Below the pieces are notes generated by a model. The model was given only the letters and a program-made list of their open reading frames with translations, did not search any database and had not been told where the DNA came from. Source: Methylococcaceae bacterium (GTDB lineage: Bacteria > Pseudomonadota > Gammaproteobacteria > Methylococcales > Methylococcaceae). From it: a stretch of DNA of 58,690 nt. The DNA lies in assembly GCA_902810705.1 (NCBI GenBank), contig CADDYU010000006.1, forward strand, positions 1-58,690, read 5' to 3'. Made by a program: the position numbers and the translations under genes. This document shows, in pieces, positions 48,683 through 56,996 of the stretch (position 1 is its first letter; every line of letters starts with the position of its first letter).

Positions 48683-49022
48683 GGCGCCTAGCTTTGCCAG
48701 ACGAACGAGCGGCCGGCGGCCCTCTGCAGAGGGCCGCCGGCCGTTTGCTTTTTCCTCAGCCGGCCGAATCGGGCGGCTACGGATCAGGAAATCTTTTTCC
48801 CTCGAACGCCTCGTGACCACGCTTGATCCTCTCTCGATCGAGCCCGTGTTTAATGCCATGCAGCCAAGTGCGTGGACGCAATTTTCAAAGCTTTTCTACA
48901 ATACTGCGCGTACCGATCCCGCCTCCGAGCCATCGTAGGTGCCGAATGACGGCACTTCGGGCCATGGCGGAGGCGGCCAGTGCGGTCCCAAATTCCGTTT
49001 CCGCTCAATCTTAGGAGCCACG
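48683..49022. other. 340-bp gap between the cytochrome c and L,D-transpeptidase genes
   Basis: The first part holds the cytochrome terminator at 48710-48753. Between about 48760 and 49010 I see no gene. The end contains the TTAGGAGCC ribosome-binding site of the L,D-transpeptidase gene. Its promoter should lie in the 48870-48960 stretch, but I cannot assign a clear -35/-10 pair. Confidence 0.55.
48710..48753 (+). terminator. Strong intrinsic terminator after the cytochrome c gene
   Basis: A 15-bp perfect stem (48710-48724 with 48729-48743, TGCA loop, almost all G/C) is followed directly by TTTGCTTTTT. This is a textbook Rho-independent terminator about 27 bp after the cytochrome stop codon. 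Confidence 0.92.
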
Positions 49023-49871
49023 ATGAAGTATCACATCACGGGCATTTCTCTGCTTGCCACCGCGACCCTCTTGGCCGCCTGTGCGGGCGATCACAAAAAA
49101 GCCGGGGGCACGGCATCCGTCAAGGTGGTCCGCAACCACGCCGCGAAATCTTTCCGCCCGAAGCCAGAGGAGTTTATAGCCCGCGAACCGTTGCCGTTCA
49201 ACCAGCGCACCGTGGATGACGTGCTCTATAGCTATGCACCTTATGCGGTCAGCCAATTGAAGCCATATTTCGACAAGGCTGGCGTGGCCTATCCCCCTCG
49301 GGAGCTGGTGCTCATAGGGTTGAAGGAAGAGAAGAAACTTGAGGTTTGGGCCAGGGATCGGGGCAATTTCCGTTTTATTCGTGACTACGACATTAAAGCC
49401 GCGAGCGGCAAGAAGGGGCCGAAACTGCGGCAGGGCGACAAACAGGTTCCGGAAGGCGTTTACCGGGTGGTCCGGCTCAATCCGAACAGTAACTATCACC
49501 TTTCGATGAAATTGAACTACCCGAACGAATTCGACCAATTTCACGCCGATCGCGAAGGGCGTTCCGAACCGGGCTCGGACATTTATATTCACGGCGATTC
49601 GGTTTCCGCAGGTTGCCTCGCGATGGGCGATGCCGCTATCGAGGAGTTGTTCGTGCTAGCGGCGCACGTCGGACCGGAGAGCATCAAAGTCATTATCGCG
49701 CCGCGCGACCCTCGCTCCCGGCCGCTGGACCCGCATGAACCGGGGCTTCCTTCCTGGGCCGACGAGCTTTATCAGGAGATTTCAAGCCACATTCTGGCTC
49801 TGGTCCCCCCCGAGCCGGTCAAGGTCTCCACCAGTCGGCCGGCCACGCGGCCCGACCGCAGGATCCGATAG
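49023..49871 (+). CDS. L,D-transpeptidase (YkuD/YafK-type) lipoprotein
   Basis: The enzyme would form 3,3 cross-links or attach proteins to peptidoglycan, or cleave such links. The ATG at 49023 follows AGGAGCC and gives 282 residues. The signal ends in a lipobox (LLAAC, Cys20). The YkuD active site is HGDSVSAGC, with His180 and catalytic Cys188. YafK homologues act as amidases or hydrolases on the Lpp link, so the exact activity is open. Confidence 0.9.
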   Translation: MKYHITGISLLATATLLAACAGDHKKAGGTASVKVVRNHAAKSFRPKPEEFIAREPLPFNQRTVDDVLYSYAPYAVSQLKPYFDKAGVAYPPRELVLIGLKEEKKLEVWARDRGNFRFIRDYDIKAASGKKGPKLRQGDKQVPEGVYRVVRLNPNSNYHLSMKLNYPNEFDQFHADREGRSEPGSDIYIHGDSVSAGCLAMGDAAIEELFVLAAHVGPESIKVIIAPRDPRSRPLDPHEPGLPSWADELYQEISSHILALVPPEPVKVSTSRPATRPDRRIR

Positions 49872-50429
49872 GTGTGAAGGCATTGCCGCATGGGGCAATG
49901 TCCGATCCTGCGTTGGGCGGCCGCTTCCTAAGCTCAAATTGTGGCCGGAGAGAATGTCTGGCCGATGTTACTCTCAAGCTCAGCCAACCGCTGGGCTTTC
50001 TCCGGCCCTCCTTCCATCCGCTTGAGACTTGATCGATACTCTCAGGAAAAAGATTAAATCATGATAGTGGCGGGTGGTTCTTTTTTCAGCGCGCCGGGCG
50101 CCTCGGCTTGAACTTTGGAGTTCAATCCGAGGATCTGACGGTCATTCATTCCGACCGTCATCCGAGTCCCTGTGACGCGGCCGGGCGAAGCGGTGAACGC
50201 GGCTCTGGCCCGAGCGACCGGGACTGCTCACCGCCACGCCGCTATTTTGTTGCCGTATAGAGCTCTTTGGGTGTGGGACCTTGGGTCTGGAAACCTTTAG
50301 CCGTTAAACTGGAGGAAGAGAAAGATCTCGATGCTCCATGGCAGGATCAGGTCCTAGCCCCTTAAAAAATCCACTCGCTTTGCATCCTGATCCCTTTAGG
50401 AATTCTTTTTCCAACGGCGTGAGCCCTAT
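49872..50429. other. 558-bp gap before the TldD-like gene
   Basis: No gene is convincing. It contains a small hairpin at 49881-49900 (CATTGCC/GGCAATG) directly after the L,D-transpeptidase stop, which may terminate that transcript. It also contains the tandem hairpins at 50101-50160 listed separately. The remaining sequence has no recognisable features. Confidence 0.55.
50101..50160. repeat. Tandem hairpin pair (REP/BIME-like)
   Basis: The first hairpin (50101-50132) has CCTCGG/CCGAGG and inner TGAACT/AGTTCA arms around TTGG. The second (50136-50160) has perfect TGACGGTC/GACCGTCA arms and a 9-nt loop. Only 3 bp separate them. This layout fits a bacterial interspersed element or a structured RNA, not a simple terminator. 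Confidence 0.55.
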
Positions 50430-51902
50430 ATGCCCATTCAGCTTGCCCTTCAACCGGACCCTCTCGAATTCGATTCTGATGCGGCCTTGTCCCGCATTCG
50501 CGGCGAGGCCGACTGGATCGGGCTGCGCTTCGTGCGGGAAGTCAGCCACCGCCGCACCGTCCGCAACGGGCACCCGGAGCAAAGCTCGCTTTCCCTGGAG
50601 CAGGGCGCCATGGTGGAAGCTTTGATCGACGGGCAGATCGCCTACGCAAGTACCAGCGATCTCTCCGACTCCGGAATTATCGAGGCCGCCCGGAAGGCGG
50701 CGGCGCTTGCCAGGGCTTCGGCGAAGTTCAAGGTTTTTCCTTTTTCCGAAGCGCAACGTCCCCGCAGGACTGGGCGCTACGTGAGTCCTCGGCGGTTCGA
50801 GCTGGATTTCTTGGACCTCGCCGGCTTCACCGATCGCCTGATCGAGGCCAGCCGGCGCCTCCGGGTTTCGGACAAGATCGTCACCGCCATGGCTCAGGCG
50901 AGCCTGGTGGACACCCAGGTTCGCTACGTCTCCTCCAACGGCAGCGACATAGACCAGCAATTCCTGATGGTGGGTCAGCATTTCGCCGCCATTGCCCGCG
51001 ACGGCTCGAACGTCCAACAGCGCTCGCTGAATGGCCCCACCGCCCGTTGCTGGCAGGCGGGACCCGAGGCCTTCGATTGGGAGCACCTCTACGTTGAGTG
51101 CGAACGGGTGGGTCGGGAGGCCCTGGAGCTTCTGGAAGCGGACAACTGCCCGGACGAAACCCTGGACCTGATCCTGGCGCCGGATCAGATGCTGCTGCAG
51201 ATCCACGAGTCCGTGGGGCATCCGCTGGAGCTTGATCGTATCCTGGGCGATGAGCGCAACTACGCCGGCTGGAGCTTCGTGAAGCCGGAAGACTTTGGCT
51301 CCTTGCGCTACGGCACGGAACTGATGAACGTCACCTTCAATCCGACTCTGAAAGGTGAATTCGCCTCCTACGCCTTCGATGATGGCGGCAATCCGGCGAG
51401 CCGCGAGCATCTGATCAAGGATGGCCTTTTGCTGCGCGGCCTGGGAGGCCTCGAAAGCCAGGCTCGGCTGGGGCTCCCCGGCGTCGCCAATTTCCGCTCC
51501 GCGGGCTGGAACCGGGCACCCATCGACCGCATGGGCAACATCAACCTGGAACCCGGCACGACCCCACTGAACGACATGGTTGCCTCGATTCGGCGAGGAA
51601 TCTACATGGAGGCCAACCGTTCCTGGTCCATCGATGATTACCGCAACAAGTTCCAGTTCGGCTGCGAGTACGCTCGCTTGATCGAAGACGGCCGGCTGAC
51701 CCGGGTACTCAAGAACCCCAATTACCGCGGGGTCACCGTGCCGTTCTGGAACTCGCTCAAGGCCGTCGGCCGCCCCGAGGACTTCCAAGCCTTTGGCACG
51801 CCCTATTGCGGTAAGGGCGAACCCAACCAGGTCATCCGCGTGGGGCATGCCTCGCCGCCTTGCCTATTCACCGCCGTGGAAGTCTTCGGAGGCGGCGCAT
51901 GA
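50430..51902 (+). CDS. TldD-like metalloprotease subunit
   Basis: TldD/TldE proteins form a heterodimeric zinc protease that degrades unfolded peptides and, in some pathways, matures peptide natural products. The 490-residue protein has the metal-binding HESVGH (His259, His263), followed by LELDRILGDERNYAG and the family's TFNPTLKGEFASYAFDDGG. The active site is intact, so this is the catalytic half. The next gene is the non-catalytic partner and overlaps it by 4 bp. Motif details differ from E. coli TldD, so I leave the symbol blank. Confidence 0.9.
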   Translation: MPIQLALQPDPLEFDSDAALSRIRGEADWIGLRFVREVSHRRTVRNGHPEQSSLSLEQGAMVEALIDGQIAYASTSDLSDSGIIEAARKAAALARASAKFKVFPFSEAQRPRRTGRYVSPRRFELDFLDLAGFTDRLIEASRRLRVSDKIVTAMAQASLVDTQVRYVSSNGSDIDQQFLMVGQHFAAIARDGSNVQQRSLNGPTARCWQAGPEAFDWEHLYVECERVGREALELLEADNCPDETLDLILAPDQMLLQIHESVGHPLELDRILGDERNYAGWSFVKPEDFGSLRYGTELMNVTFNPTLKGEFASYAFDDGGNPASREHLIKDGLLLRGLGGLESQARLGLPGVANFRSAGWNRAPIDRMGNINLEPGTTPLNDMVASIRRGIYMEANRSWSIDDYRNKFQFGCEYARLIEDGRLTRVLKNPNYRGVTVPFWNSLKAVGRPEDFQAFGTPYCGKGEPNQVIRVGHASPPCLFTAVEVFGGGA

Positions 51903-53407
51903 CAAATTCGTCGGGAACGAATTTGGACGCGCGGAGCGCGGCCCAGAAGGCGAACCCCAAGGATGGGGTGAGCACAAATTCGTCAGGAACGAATTTGGAC
52001 CGCCGGCAGGCGGGCCCCGGAGGGGCGGACTCCAGGAAGGGAGTTCGTGACTTCGCCGAGGAAACCCATGCTCTGTTCGATGCGCTCGCCGCCAGGGCGT
52101 TTGCCGAGCTACGGCCTCTCGAGGAATTGAACCTCAATCTTGGCGCCGAAGACCAGAACTATGTCCGCTTCAACAACTCCAGGGTCCGACAGGCGACCGC
52201 CGTGACCCAGCGGCATTTGGCTCTGACCTTCCAGTTCACCGGCCGCCGCATGGTCTACTCCTTCGATCTGACCGGCCGGCAAGAGCGGGATTTAGCCACA
52301 TTGCTTTCGCTCATCGCCCACGCCCGCGCCGAAGCCAAGGTGCTGCCGGAAGATCCTTTCCTGGTGCCCATGCAGCACAACGGCACCAGTGCGAATCATC
52401 ACGCGGGCGCGCTGCCGATGGTGGCCGAACTGATCGAGTGCGTCGCCGCCTCCACGGCCGAAACGGATTTCACCGGATTTTTGGCTCTGGGCCCCCAAAT
52501 TCGAGCCACGCGCAACTCCGCCGGACAGAATCACTGGTTCGAAACCCAAAGCCTTTTTCTCGACTACTCTCTGTTCACGGTCAATGCTTCCGGTGAAAAC
52601 AAGGCGGTCAAGGGACTGTATTCCGACTGGCGATGGGATCAGGCCAGGTTCGAGGCGACCATCGCGGCAAGCCGCGAGCGGCTGGCCCTACTGCGGCGGA
52701 ATACCCGGCCGCTGTCGCCTGGCGGGTATCGAGTTTATTTCGCGCCAGCCGCCGTGGACGAGATTGTGAATATGTTTTCCTGGGGGGCGGTCAGCTACGG
52801 GGCTTGGCAGAAAGGCGATTCGGCCTTGCACAAGCTGATCGAGGGCGAAGCGGAATTCTCGCCGCTTTTCAACCTGGCCGAAAACTTCGCCTTGGGACTC
52901 AGTCCGCCGTTCAACAGTCTCGGCGAAATCGCCCCGGAACGACTCCCGATCATCGAACGCGGCAAACTCAGGAATCTCCTAGTCAGCTCCCGCTCCGCCC
53001 AGGAATATGGCGTTACCGCCAATGGGGCCGAGCAAGGCTTAGGCGGCGAATCCCTCCGCTCGCCCGAGGTGGGAGCTGGCGACCTGCCGACCGCCGATGT
53101 TCTTAAAGCCTTGGACACAGGCCTTTATGTCGGCAATCTGCATTACCTCAACTGGAGCGATCCGCACAGCGCCCGCCTTACCGGCATGACCCGCTATGCC
53201 TGCTTCTGGGTGGAGAACGGCGAAATCATCGCGCCGATCCAGGACCTGCGTTTCAATGAAAGCTTGTACCGTATTTTCGGCACGGAGCTCGAAGCGCTGA
53301 CCCGTGAAACCGAGGTGAGGATCAGTACCGATACTTACGGTCAGCGATCCGTAGGAGGAAGCCGAGTCCCTGGCCTGCTGGTGGGGGACTTCCGGTTCAC
53401 CTCGTAG
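51899..53407 (+). CDS. TldE/PmbA-like partner subunit with repeat-bearing N-terminus
   Basis: The ATG at 51899 overlaps the upstream stop (ATGA) and gives 502 residues; a GTG at about 51968 is an alternative. The conserved body starts near DFAEETHALFDALAARAFAE and includes the PmbA/TldD core (SPGGYRVYFAPAAVDEIVNM) and its C-terminal domain. It lacks HExxxH, as expected for the TldE partner. The first 45 residues contain TNSSGTNLD twice, encoded by two copies of a palindromic repeat 72 bp apart. The extension looks acquired rather than functional. Confidence 0.88.
   Translation: MTNSSGTNLDARSAAQKANPKDGVSTNSSGTNLDRRQAGPGGADSRKGVRDFAEETHALFDALAARAFAELRPLEELNLNLGAEDQNYVRFNNSRVRQATAVTQRHLALTFQFTGRRMVYSFDLTGRQERDLATLLSLIAHARAEAKVLPEDPFLVPMQHNGTSANHHAGALPMVAELIECVAASTAETDFTGFLALGPQIRATRNSAGQNHWFETQSLFLDYSLFTVNASGENKAVKGLYSDWRWDQARFEATIAASRERLALLRRNTRPLSPGGYRVYFAPAAVDEIVNMFSWGAVSYGAWQKGDSALHKLIEGEAEFSPLFNLAENFALGLSPPFNSLGEIAPERLPIIERGKLRNLLVSSRSAQEYGVTANGAEQGLGGESLRSPEVGAGDLPTADVLKALDTGLYVGNLHYLNWSDPHSARLTGMTRYACFWVENGEIIAPIQDLRFNESLYRIFGTELEALTRETEVRISTDTYGQRSVGGSRVPGLLVGDFRFTS
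51903..51997. repeat. Two copies of a palindromic repeat inside the TldE-like gene
   Basis: Each copy has perfect 9-bp arms CAAATTCGT and ACGAATTTG around CGGGA (51903-51925) or CAGGA (51975-51997), and GGAC follows both. Start-to-start spacing is exactly 72 bp, so both insertions keep frame (24 codons). The form resembles a REP or MITE dyad captured in coding DNA. Confidence 0.8.
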
Positions 53408-53537
53408 AGAAATCGACCGTTAGCCCATTGGCCTTCAGCGATACAGGCTAGCGCCTCCTGGATGGCTGTTACGGCAATTGATTATGTGGCAACTTTTGCT
53501 CTAGCTGGCGGGTCAAAATTAAGTGCTAGGACGAAAT

Positions 53538-53575
53538 AAGGCCAAACTCTGGTAATTCCAAAGGAATTTGGCCTT
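53538..53575. repeat. Nested inverted repeat between the TldE-like and DUF883 genes
   Basis: AAGGCCAAA (53538-53546) and TTTGGCCTT (53567-53575) are perfect arms; inside them AATTCC and GGAATT flank AAA. It lies about 130 bp after the TldE-like stop and 90 bp before the next start. It may terminate the tldDE-like transcript or be a repeat element. Confidence 0.45.
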
Positions 53576-53666
53576 GAATTCCACCTAAAAGAAGCGATTC
53601 AGAGCTTAATGTTGATGTAAAACCGTCCGGTGTTCACATCGGATATTTCGATTACGGAGAAGCAAT

Positions 53667-53960
53667 ATGGCAGTCCTTGACGATCTAAATTTGGAAGTAA
53701 GCCAACTACGTAAAGACATCAGCAGCATTAAGGGCGAACTCGGCAGCTTGCTGACGACCCTCAAGGAGAGAGGAACGGAGCAAGGGCAAGCGGTCTACAA
53801 AAGAGCGAGAGAGGCCGGCCAAGTGGTTCGCGACCAAGCTGCACAGGCTCAAGAACAAGTCGGCGGCTATATCGAGGAGCGGCCAATCACGAGCGTGGCG
53901 CTAGCTTTCGGAACGGGCTTCGCGTTGGGCGCACTGGTCGCGATGCGTAGTTATCACTAA
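53667..53960 (+). CDS. DUF883 (ElaB/YqjD-like) membrane-anchored protein
   Basis: The 97-residue protein has an amphipathic coiled-coil body and a C-terminal membrane anchor after the family motif IEERPITSVALAFGTGFALG. In E. coli, ElaB, YqjD and YgaM are tail-anchored proteins that associate with stationary-phase ribosomes. The ATG at 53667 follows ACGGAGAAGC. A second DUF883 gene lies 1 kb downstream, with a phosphoribosyltransferase gene on the opposite strand between them. Confidence 0.85.
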   Translation: MAVLDDLNLEVSQLRKDISSIKGELGSLLTTLKERGTEQGQAVYKRAREAGQVVRDQAAQAQEQVGGYIEERPITSVALAFGTGFALGALVAMRSYH

Positions 53961-54086
53961 GGTGCAGCGGTCAAGCGTGTGGCTGGGTCCGCCAGTGTCA
54001 TCCTGTCCGGCTAGGGCGGGGCTATTAAGGAGGCGGTGGTGCGCTCCCGGTGGGTTTAATTCAGTGCTGCTTCAAGGCTGAATCCG

Positions 54087-54743
54087 CTAGGCCAGAGCTT
54101 CATCCCAAGCTCGTGCCAACAGGCGGCTGACTTCCACATCGGAAACTTCGGCGAAATCGTGATACCAATGGCTGATCGAGAAGAACGGCTCCGGCATAAT
54201 GAGGCAGACCACGTCGTCCGCCTGCAGGCGCAACGGGGCTATGGCATCCGGCGCCGCAACCGGTACCGCAGCCACGATGCGAGCGGGCATTCTCTGGCGC
54301 AGCGCCGCCACCCCGGCCCGCATGGTGGCTCCAGTCGCAAGGCCGTCGTCCACTACGATAACACAGCGGCCTCTGACCTCTGCCATGGGTCGATCATGTC
54401 GATAGATCCGCTCGCAGCGCTCCAGCTCCAGACGCTCCTTGACGGCAACCGCTTCGATGGTCTCATCGCTAATCCAATGGGTTGCGACAACATCCATATT
54501 CAAGACCGAGACGCCGCCACTGGCGATGGCGCCCATGGCCAATTCCTCGTGACCCGGCGTACCGAGCTTCCGCACCAGCATGAGATCGAGCGGAACGCCC
54601 AAGCGTTTCGCCACCTCGAATCCCACCACGACACCGCCGCGCGGCAAGGCAAGGACTATGGTATCGGGATGATGGGCGTATTTATTCAGGGCTTGTCCAA
54701 GGAGGCGGCCGGCTTCGACTCGGTTTTCGAACTGGAGTGGCAT
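54087..54743 (-). CDS. PRTase-fold phosphoribosyltransferase-like protein
   Basis: The ATG at 54743 (MPLQFENRVEAGRLLGQAL) follows GGAGACC and gives 218 residues; a longer frame upstream lacks homology. It has LALPRGGVVVGFEVAKRLG and the PRPP-binding motif VIVVDDGLATGATMRA. These stand-alone proteins are often found with dienelactone hydrolase or stress genes, and their base substrate is unknown. It is transcribed opposite to the flanking DUF883 genes. Confidence 0.88.
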   Translation of the reverse strand: MPLQFENRVEAGRLLGQALNKYAHHPDTIVLALPRGGVVVGFEVAKRLGVPLDLMLVRKLGTPGHEELAMGAIASGGVSVLNMDVVATHWISDETIEAVAVKERLELERCERIYRHDRPMAEVRGRCVIVVDDGLATGATMRAGVAALRQRMPARIVAAVPVAAPDAIAPLRLQADDVVCLIMPEPFFSISHWYHDFAEVSDVEVSRLLARAWDEALA

Positions 54744-55006
54744 AAAGGTCTCCAAAAGTTTGGGTCCGTGGAATGCAACACGACAAGCTGTGCGGAACCG
54801 GTACATTGACCATTAGACAAATGACAAGATAAGGGTTCATTGTAGATCCTTAATGCACTGGCTGTCGCATGATGTTTATCGTGATGGCGAATTGGCCGGG
54901 ACCCATCGGCTGGCCGGGCCGGCGCGGTCTAGATGCACATTCCGGAACCTGTTTTTCCGGGAACTCGGCGCTTAGGCTTATTAGCAGCAATCTAAGGAGA
55001 AGTCTG

Positions 55007-55282
55007 ATGGCAACACAAGATATCACCACGGAGCTAAAGCAGGATTTGGCCACGCTAAGAGCCGATCTAGGCAACTTGATGACCGCGGTCAAGGACTTAG
55101 GGGTGGAGCAGGGACGTATAGCGTACGGTCAGCTGCGCGAAACGGGCGAGCGTGCGCGCGTAAAGGCGCGGGAGACGCAGGAAAGCATTGAGCACTATGT
55201 CGAGGCTCGGCCGCTTACTAGCGTACTGATCGCCTTGGGCACCGGCTTTGTGCTGGGCTCACTACTGAGCAGCCGTCGCTAA
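55007..55282 (+). CDS. DUF883 (ElaB/YqjD-like) protein, second copy
   Basis: The ATG at 55007 (MATQDITTELKQDLATLRAD) follows AAGGAG and gives 91 residues. It has the same plan as the first copy: helical soluble part, then VEARPLTSVLIALGTGFVLG as the C-terminal anchor. Its TAA overlaps the next ATG by one base (TAATG). The pair with a YqjE-like gene matches the E. coli yqjD-yqjE arrangement. Confidence 0.86.
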   Translation: MATQDITTELKQDLATLRADLGNLMTAVKDLGVEQGRIAYGQLRETGERARVKARETQESIEHYVEARPLTSVLIALGTGFVLGSLLSSRR

Positions 55283-55782
55283 TGGGCGCTGTACTGAGTC
55301 CCCTCATCGAACTGTTCGCGGTCGAGAAAGCCAGATTATGGCGCGGCCTGTCCCGATCCATCATCGGCGCGGCCATTGCCTTACTGGCCGTGGTTGCCGC
55401 CCTGGAAGGACTCATGGTTATCCTGATCGGGAGCTATGCCTCCTTGATTCTGACGCGGGAACCGTGGGAAGCGGGCCTGATTATAGGCGGCGGGCTGATT
55501 CTTTTGGCCCTTCTCGTGTTAGGAATAACCGCAGCAGTCCTTCGCCGTGGCGGAGGGCGGATACCGGAGCCGTCGTTCGGTGCGGGCCAAGTGCATGGCC
55601 TCCACGAAAGCAGGGCTGGCGTTAGCTCGCCTAGTCTGGTTCAAGCCGCCGCGAGCGAGATCATGGGCAGGGCCAACATCAAAGTCCGCGATGTCGCTCT
55701 TGTGGCATTGGTGGCAGGCATGGCCTTGGGGGTGAGCCCTGGTCTTCGCCGGAGATTGCTGGGCGGCAAGGCAGAGCGCTAG
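55282..55782 (+). CDS. YqjE-like (DUF1469/phage holin 3_6-type) membrane protein
   Basis: The 166-residue protein has two clear membrane helices (about 25-55 and 63-88) after an N-terminal amphipathic segment. A soluble tail and a weak third hydrophobic stretch (about 136-154) follow. This resembles the Actinobacteria holin-X/YqjE group. It is translationally coupled to the DUF883 gene, as in E. coli yqjD-yqjE. It probably acts with the DUF883 protein at the inner membrane. Confidence 0.72.
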   Translation: MGAVLSPLIELFAVEKARLWRGLSRSIIGAAIALLAVVAALEGLMVILIGSYASLILTREPWEAGLIIGGGLILLALLVLGITAAVLRRGGGRIPEPSFGAGQVHGLHESRAGVSSPSLVQAAASEIMGRANIKVRDVALVALVAGMALGVSPGLRRRLLGGKAER

Positions 55783-55794
55783 CCTTTCTACATT

Positions 55795-55844
55795 GAACTT
55801 TAATCCGCGGCCGTTATTCCTGATTTAGGCGCGGATTAAAGTTC
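55795..55844. repeat. Perfect 15-bp-arm inverted repeat after the yqjE-like gene
   Basis: GAACTTTAATCCGCG (55795-55809) and CGCGGATTAAAGTTC (55830-55844) are exact reverse complements with a 20-bp spacer. It starts 13 bp after the stop codon. It may be a transcription terminator stem, but the perfect long arms also fit a MITE or transposon remnant. Confidence 0.75.
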
Positions 55845-56305
55845 GCCTGTACGATCAACTCCTCGCTTCTGCGTCATGCGAGCCTTGCACTCAAGCAACT
55901 AATGGCTTATTAGACCGAGTTCTGGCAGAGATTGTGCGGAGGATCCGGGCTGAGCCAGTTATGAGCTGATACCCTGGAGAATGTTCGGGGAGGTCTCGCC
56001 AAGGCGATCGTCTCGACCGTAGCGAAACACCACCTTAGTTTACGACGTGAGGCCTCCACGCCATCACGCCAGCGGTATTTTGGACCTCTTCGTCCATAGG
56101 ATATGGATTCGCTGTCCTGGGTCGTCTCTCAGGGCCGAGGGTCAGTTCATCGATTCATCGATCGGCCCAGCCTCACCAATTCCGTGATTTCCTCCCCTAC
56201 GAGCCCCTCCTGGGGAACACGTTCTAACAATTCCCCATCGATTGGTTTCAAAGCCGCCATATATGATGTAGTTGTCCTCTGTAACATCTTGTAAAAAAAG
56301 GAAGC

Positions 56306-56334
56306 TTGATCCTTTTGTGCACTATACCTATAAT
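56306..56334 (+). promoter_or_regulatory. Sigma70 promoter of the tRNA-Lys gene
   Basis: TTGATC (56306-56311), a 17-bp spacer and TATAAT (56329-56334) make a near-consensus promoter. Transcription would start around 56341, just before the tRNA 5' end at 56348. Confidence 0.8.
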
Positions 56335-56347
56335 CCGGTGTCTTTAT

Positions 56348-56423
56348 GGGCCGTTAGCTCAGTCGGTAGAGCATTGCACTTTTAATGCAGTGGTCGCTGG
56401 TTCGAATCCAGCACGGCCCACCA
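56348..56423 (+). tRNA. tRNA-Lys (anticodon UUU)
   Basis: A 76-nt cloverleaf: acceptor GGGCCGT pairs with ACGGCCC, followed by an encoded CCA (56421-56423). The anticodon loop CTTTTAA has TTT at 56381-56383. The T-loop is GGTTCGAATCC. It closely resembles E. coli tRNA-Lys. The 3' end adjoins decayed mobile-element genes, so it is a likely integration site. Confidence 0.97.
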
Positions 56424-56570
56424 TCTTCAAAACCGGAGAACCCTCTCCGGCTTTTTCATGCCGGCCGTACAGGCCACGGCAGGCGCGGGTTCCGCGACCT
56501 GCCTCTTGACGACTGCCTCCGTCATCCCCGCCATTTTCACCCATTTCCGGGCCGTTTTTTCTCTCTGTTC

Positions 56571-56592
56571 GTCTCTTGACGGGTCAAGAGAC
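56571..56592. repeat. 22-bp near-perfect palindrome in the island
   Basis: GTCTCTTGAC (56571-56580) and GTCAAGAGAC (56583-56592) are exact reverse complements around GG. It lies about 150 bp downstream of the tRNA 3' end. Possible roles are an element-encoded operator, a recombinase site or a hairpin. Confidence 0.65.
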
Positions 56593-56659
56593 CCGACCCA
56601 GCAATGGCGCGGGTTTGCGGGCGCGGGGTTGGAGCGGGAGAGTGGTAGGCGGCGGAAAA

Positions 56660-56684
56660 CAGTTCGAAACGGGAGTTCGAACTG
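56660..56684. repeat. Second palindrome in the island
   Basis: CAGTTCGAA (56660-56668) and TTCGAACTG (56676-56684) form 9-bp arms around ACGGGAG. The TTCGAA core recurs. It lies 76 bp after the first palindrome and just before the remaining DUF6362 homology. Confidence 0.5.
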
Positions 56685-56733
56685 TAAGCCTCCAGCGCTT
56701 CCATCTGTAGTTTGGTCGTCTACACGGACGACG

Positions 56734-56988
56734 ATCGTGTGCTCCGTCCCGCCCTCACCCGAGGCCATCGATCGTATGGAGGAAACCATGCGCTGGGTGC
56801 TGTGGCTGGCTGAGGAGGAACGCCATCTGGTGTGGATGCGGGCCGAGGAATGGCCGTGGAAGGACATCGCCCGGCGCTTTGCCTGCGATCGCAATACAGC
56901 TCGGCGGCGGTGGCGGAAGGCCTTGGGGGTAATGGTCCACCATTTGAGCGAGGGGGATATCGGTCTGCCGAACTTTATCAGCAGCTGA
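56734..56988 (+). pseudogene. Truncated DUF6362 protein gene
   Basis: Residues from PPSPEAIDRMEETMRWV (56749 onward) to the stop match the C-terminal helix-turn-helix part of DUF6362 proteins, which occur in phages and prophages. LVWMRAEEWPWKDIARRF and DRNTARRRWRKAL are diagnostic. The open frame continues upstream, but the N-terminal half does not match the family. The gene therefore looks truncated and only the C-terminal domain survives. The start given is a possible GTG. It adjoins the tRNA-Lys integration site. Confidence 0.65.
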
Positions 56989-56996
56989 TACACTAA

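Larger units (their letters stand above)
55783..56347. other. 565-bp gap before tRNA-Lys
   Basis: No gene is convincing. It begins with the 15-bp-arm inverted repeat at 55795-55844, probably ending the yqjE-like transcript. The middle (about 55900-56250) has scattered short open frames and no recognised domains; it may be remnant DNA of the integrated element. It ends with the tRNA promoter at 56306-56334. Confidence 0.55.

Noticed and set aside
50304-51848. Long minus-strand open frame opposite the TldD-like gene
   Set aside because: The plus-strand gene has HESVGH and full family homology; the minus frame shows no domain.
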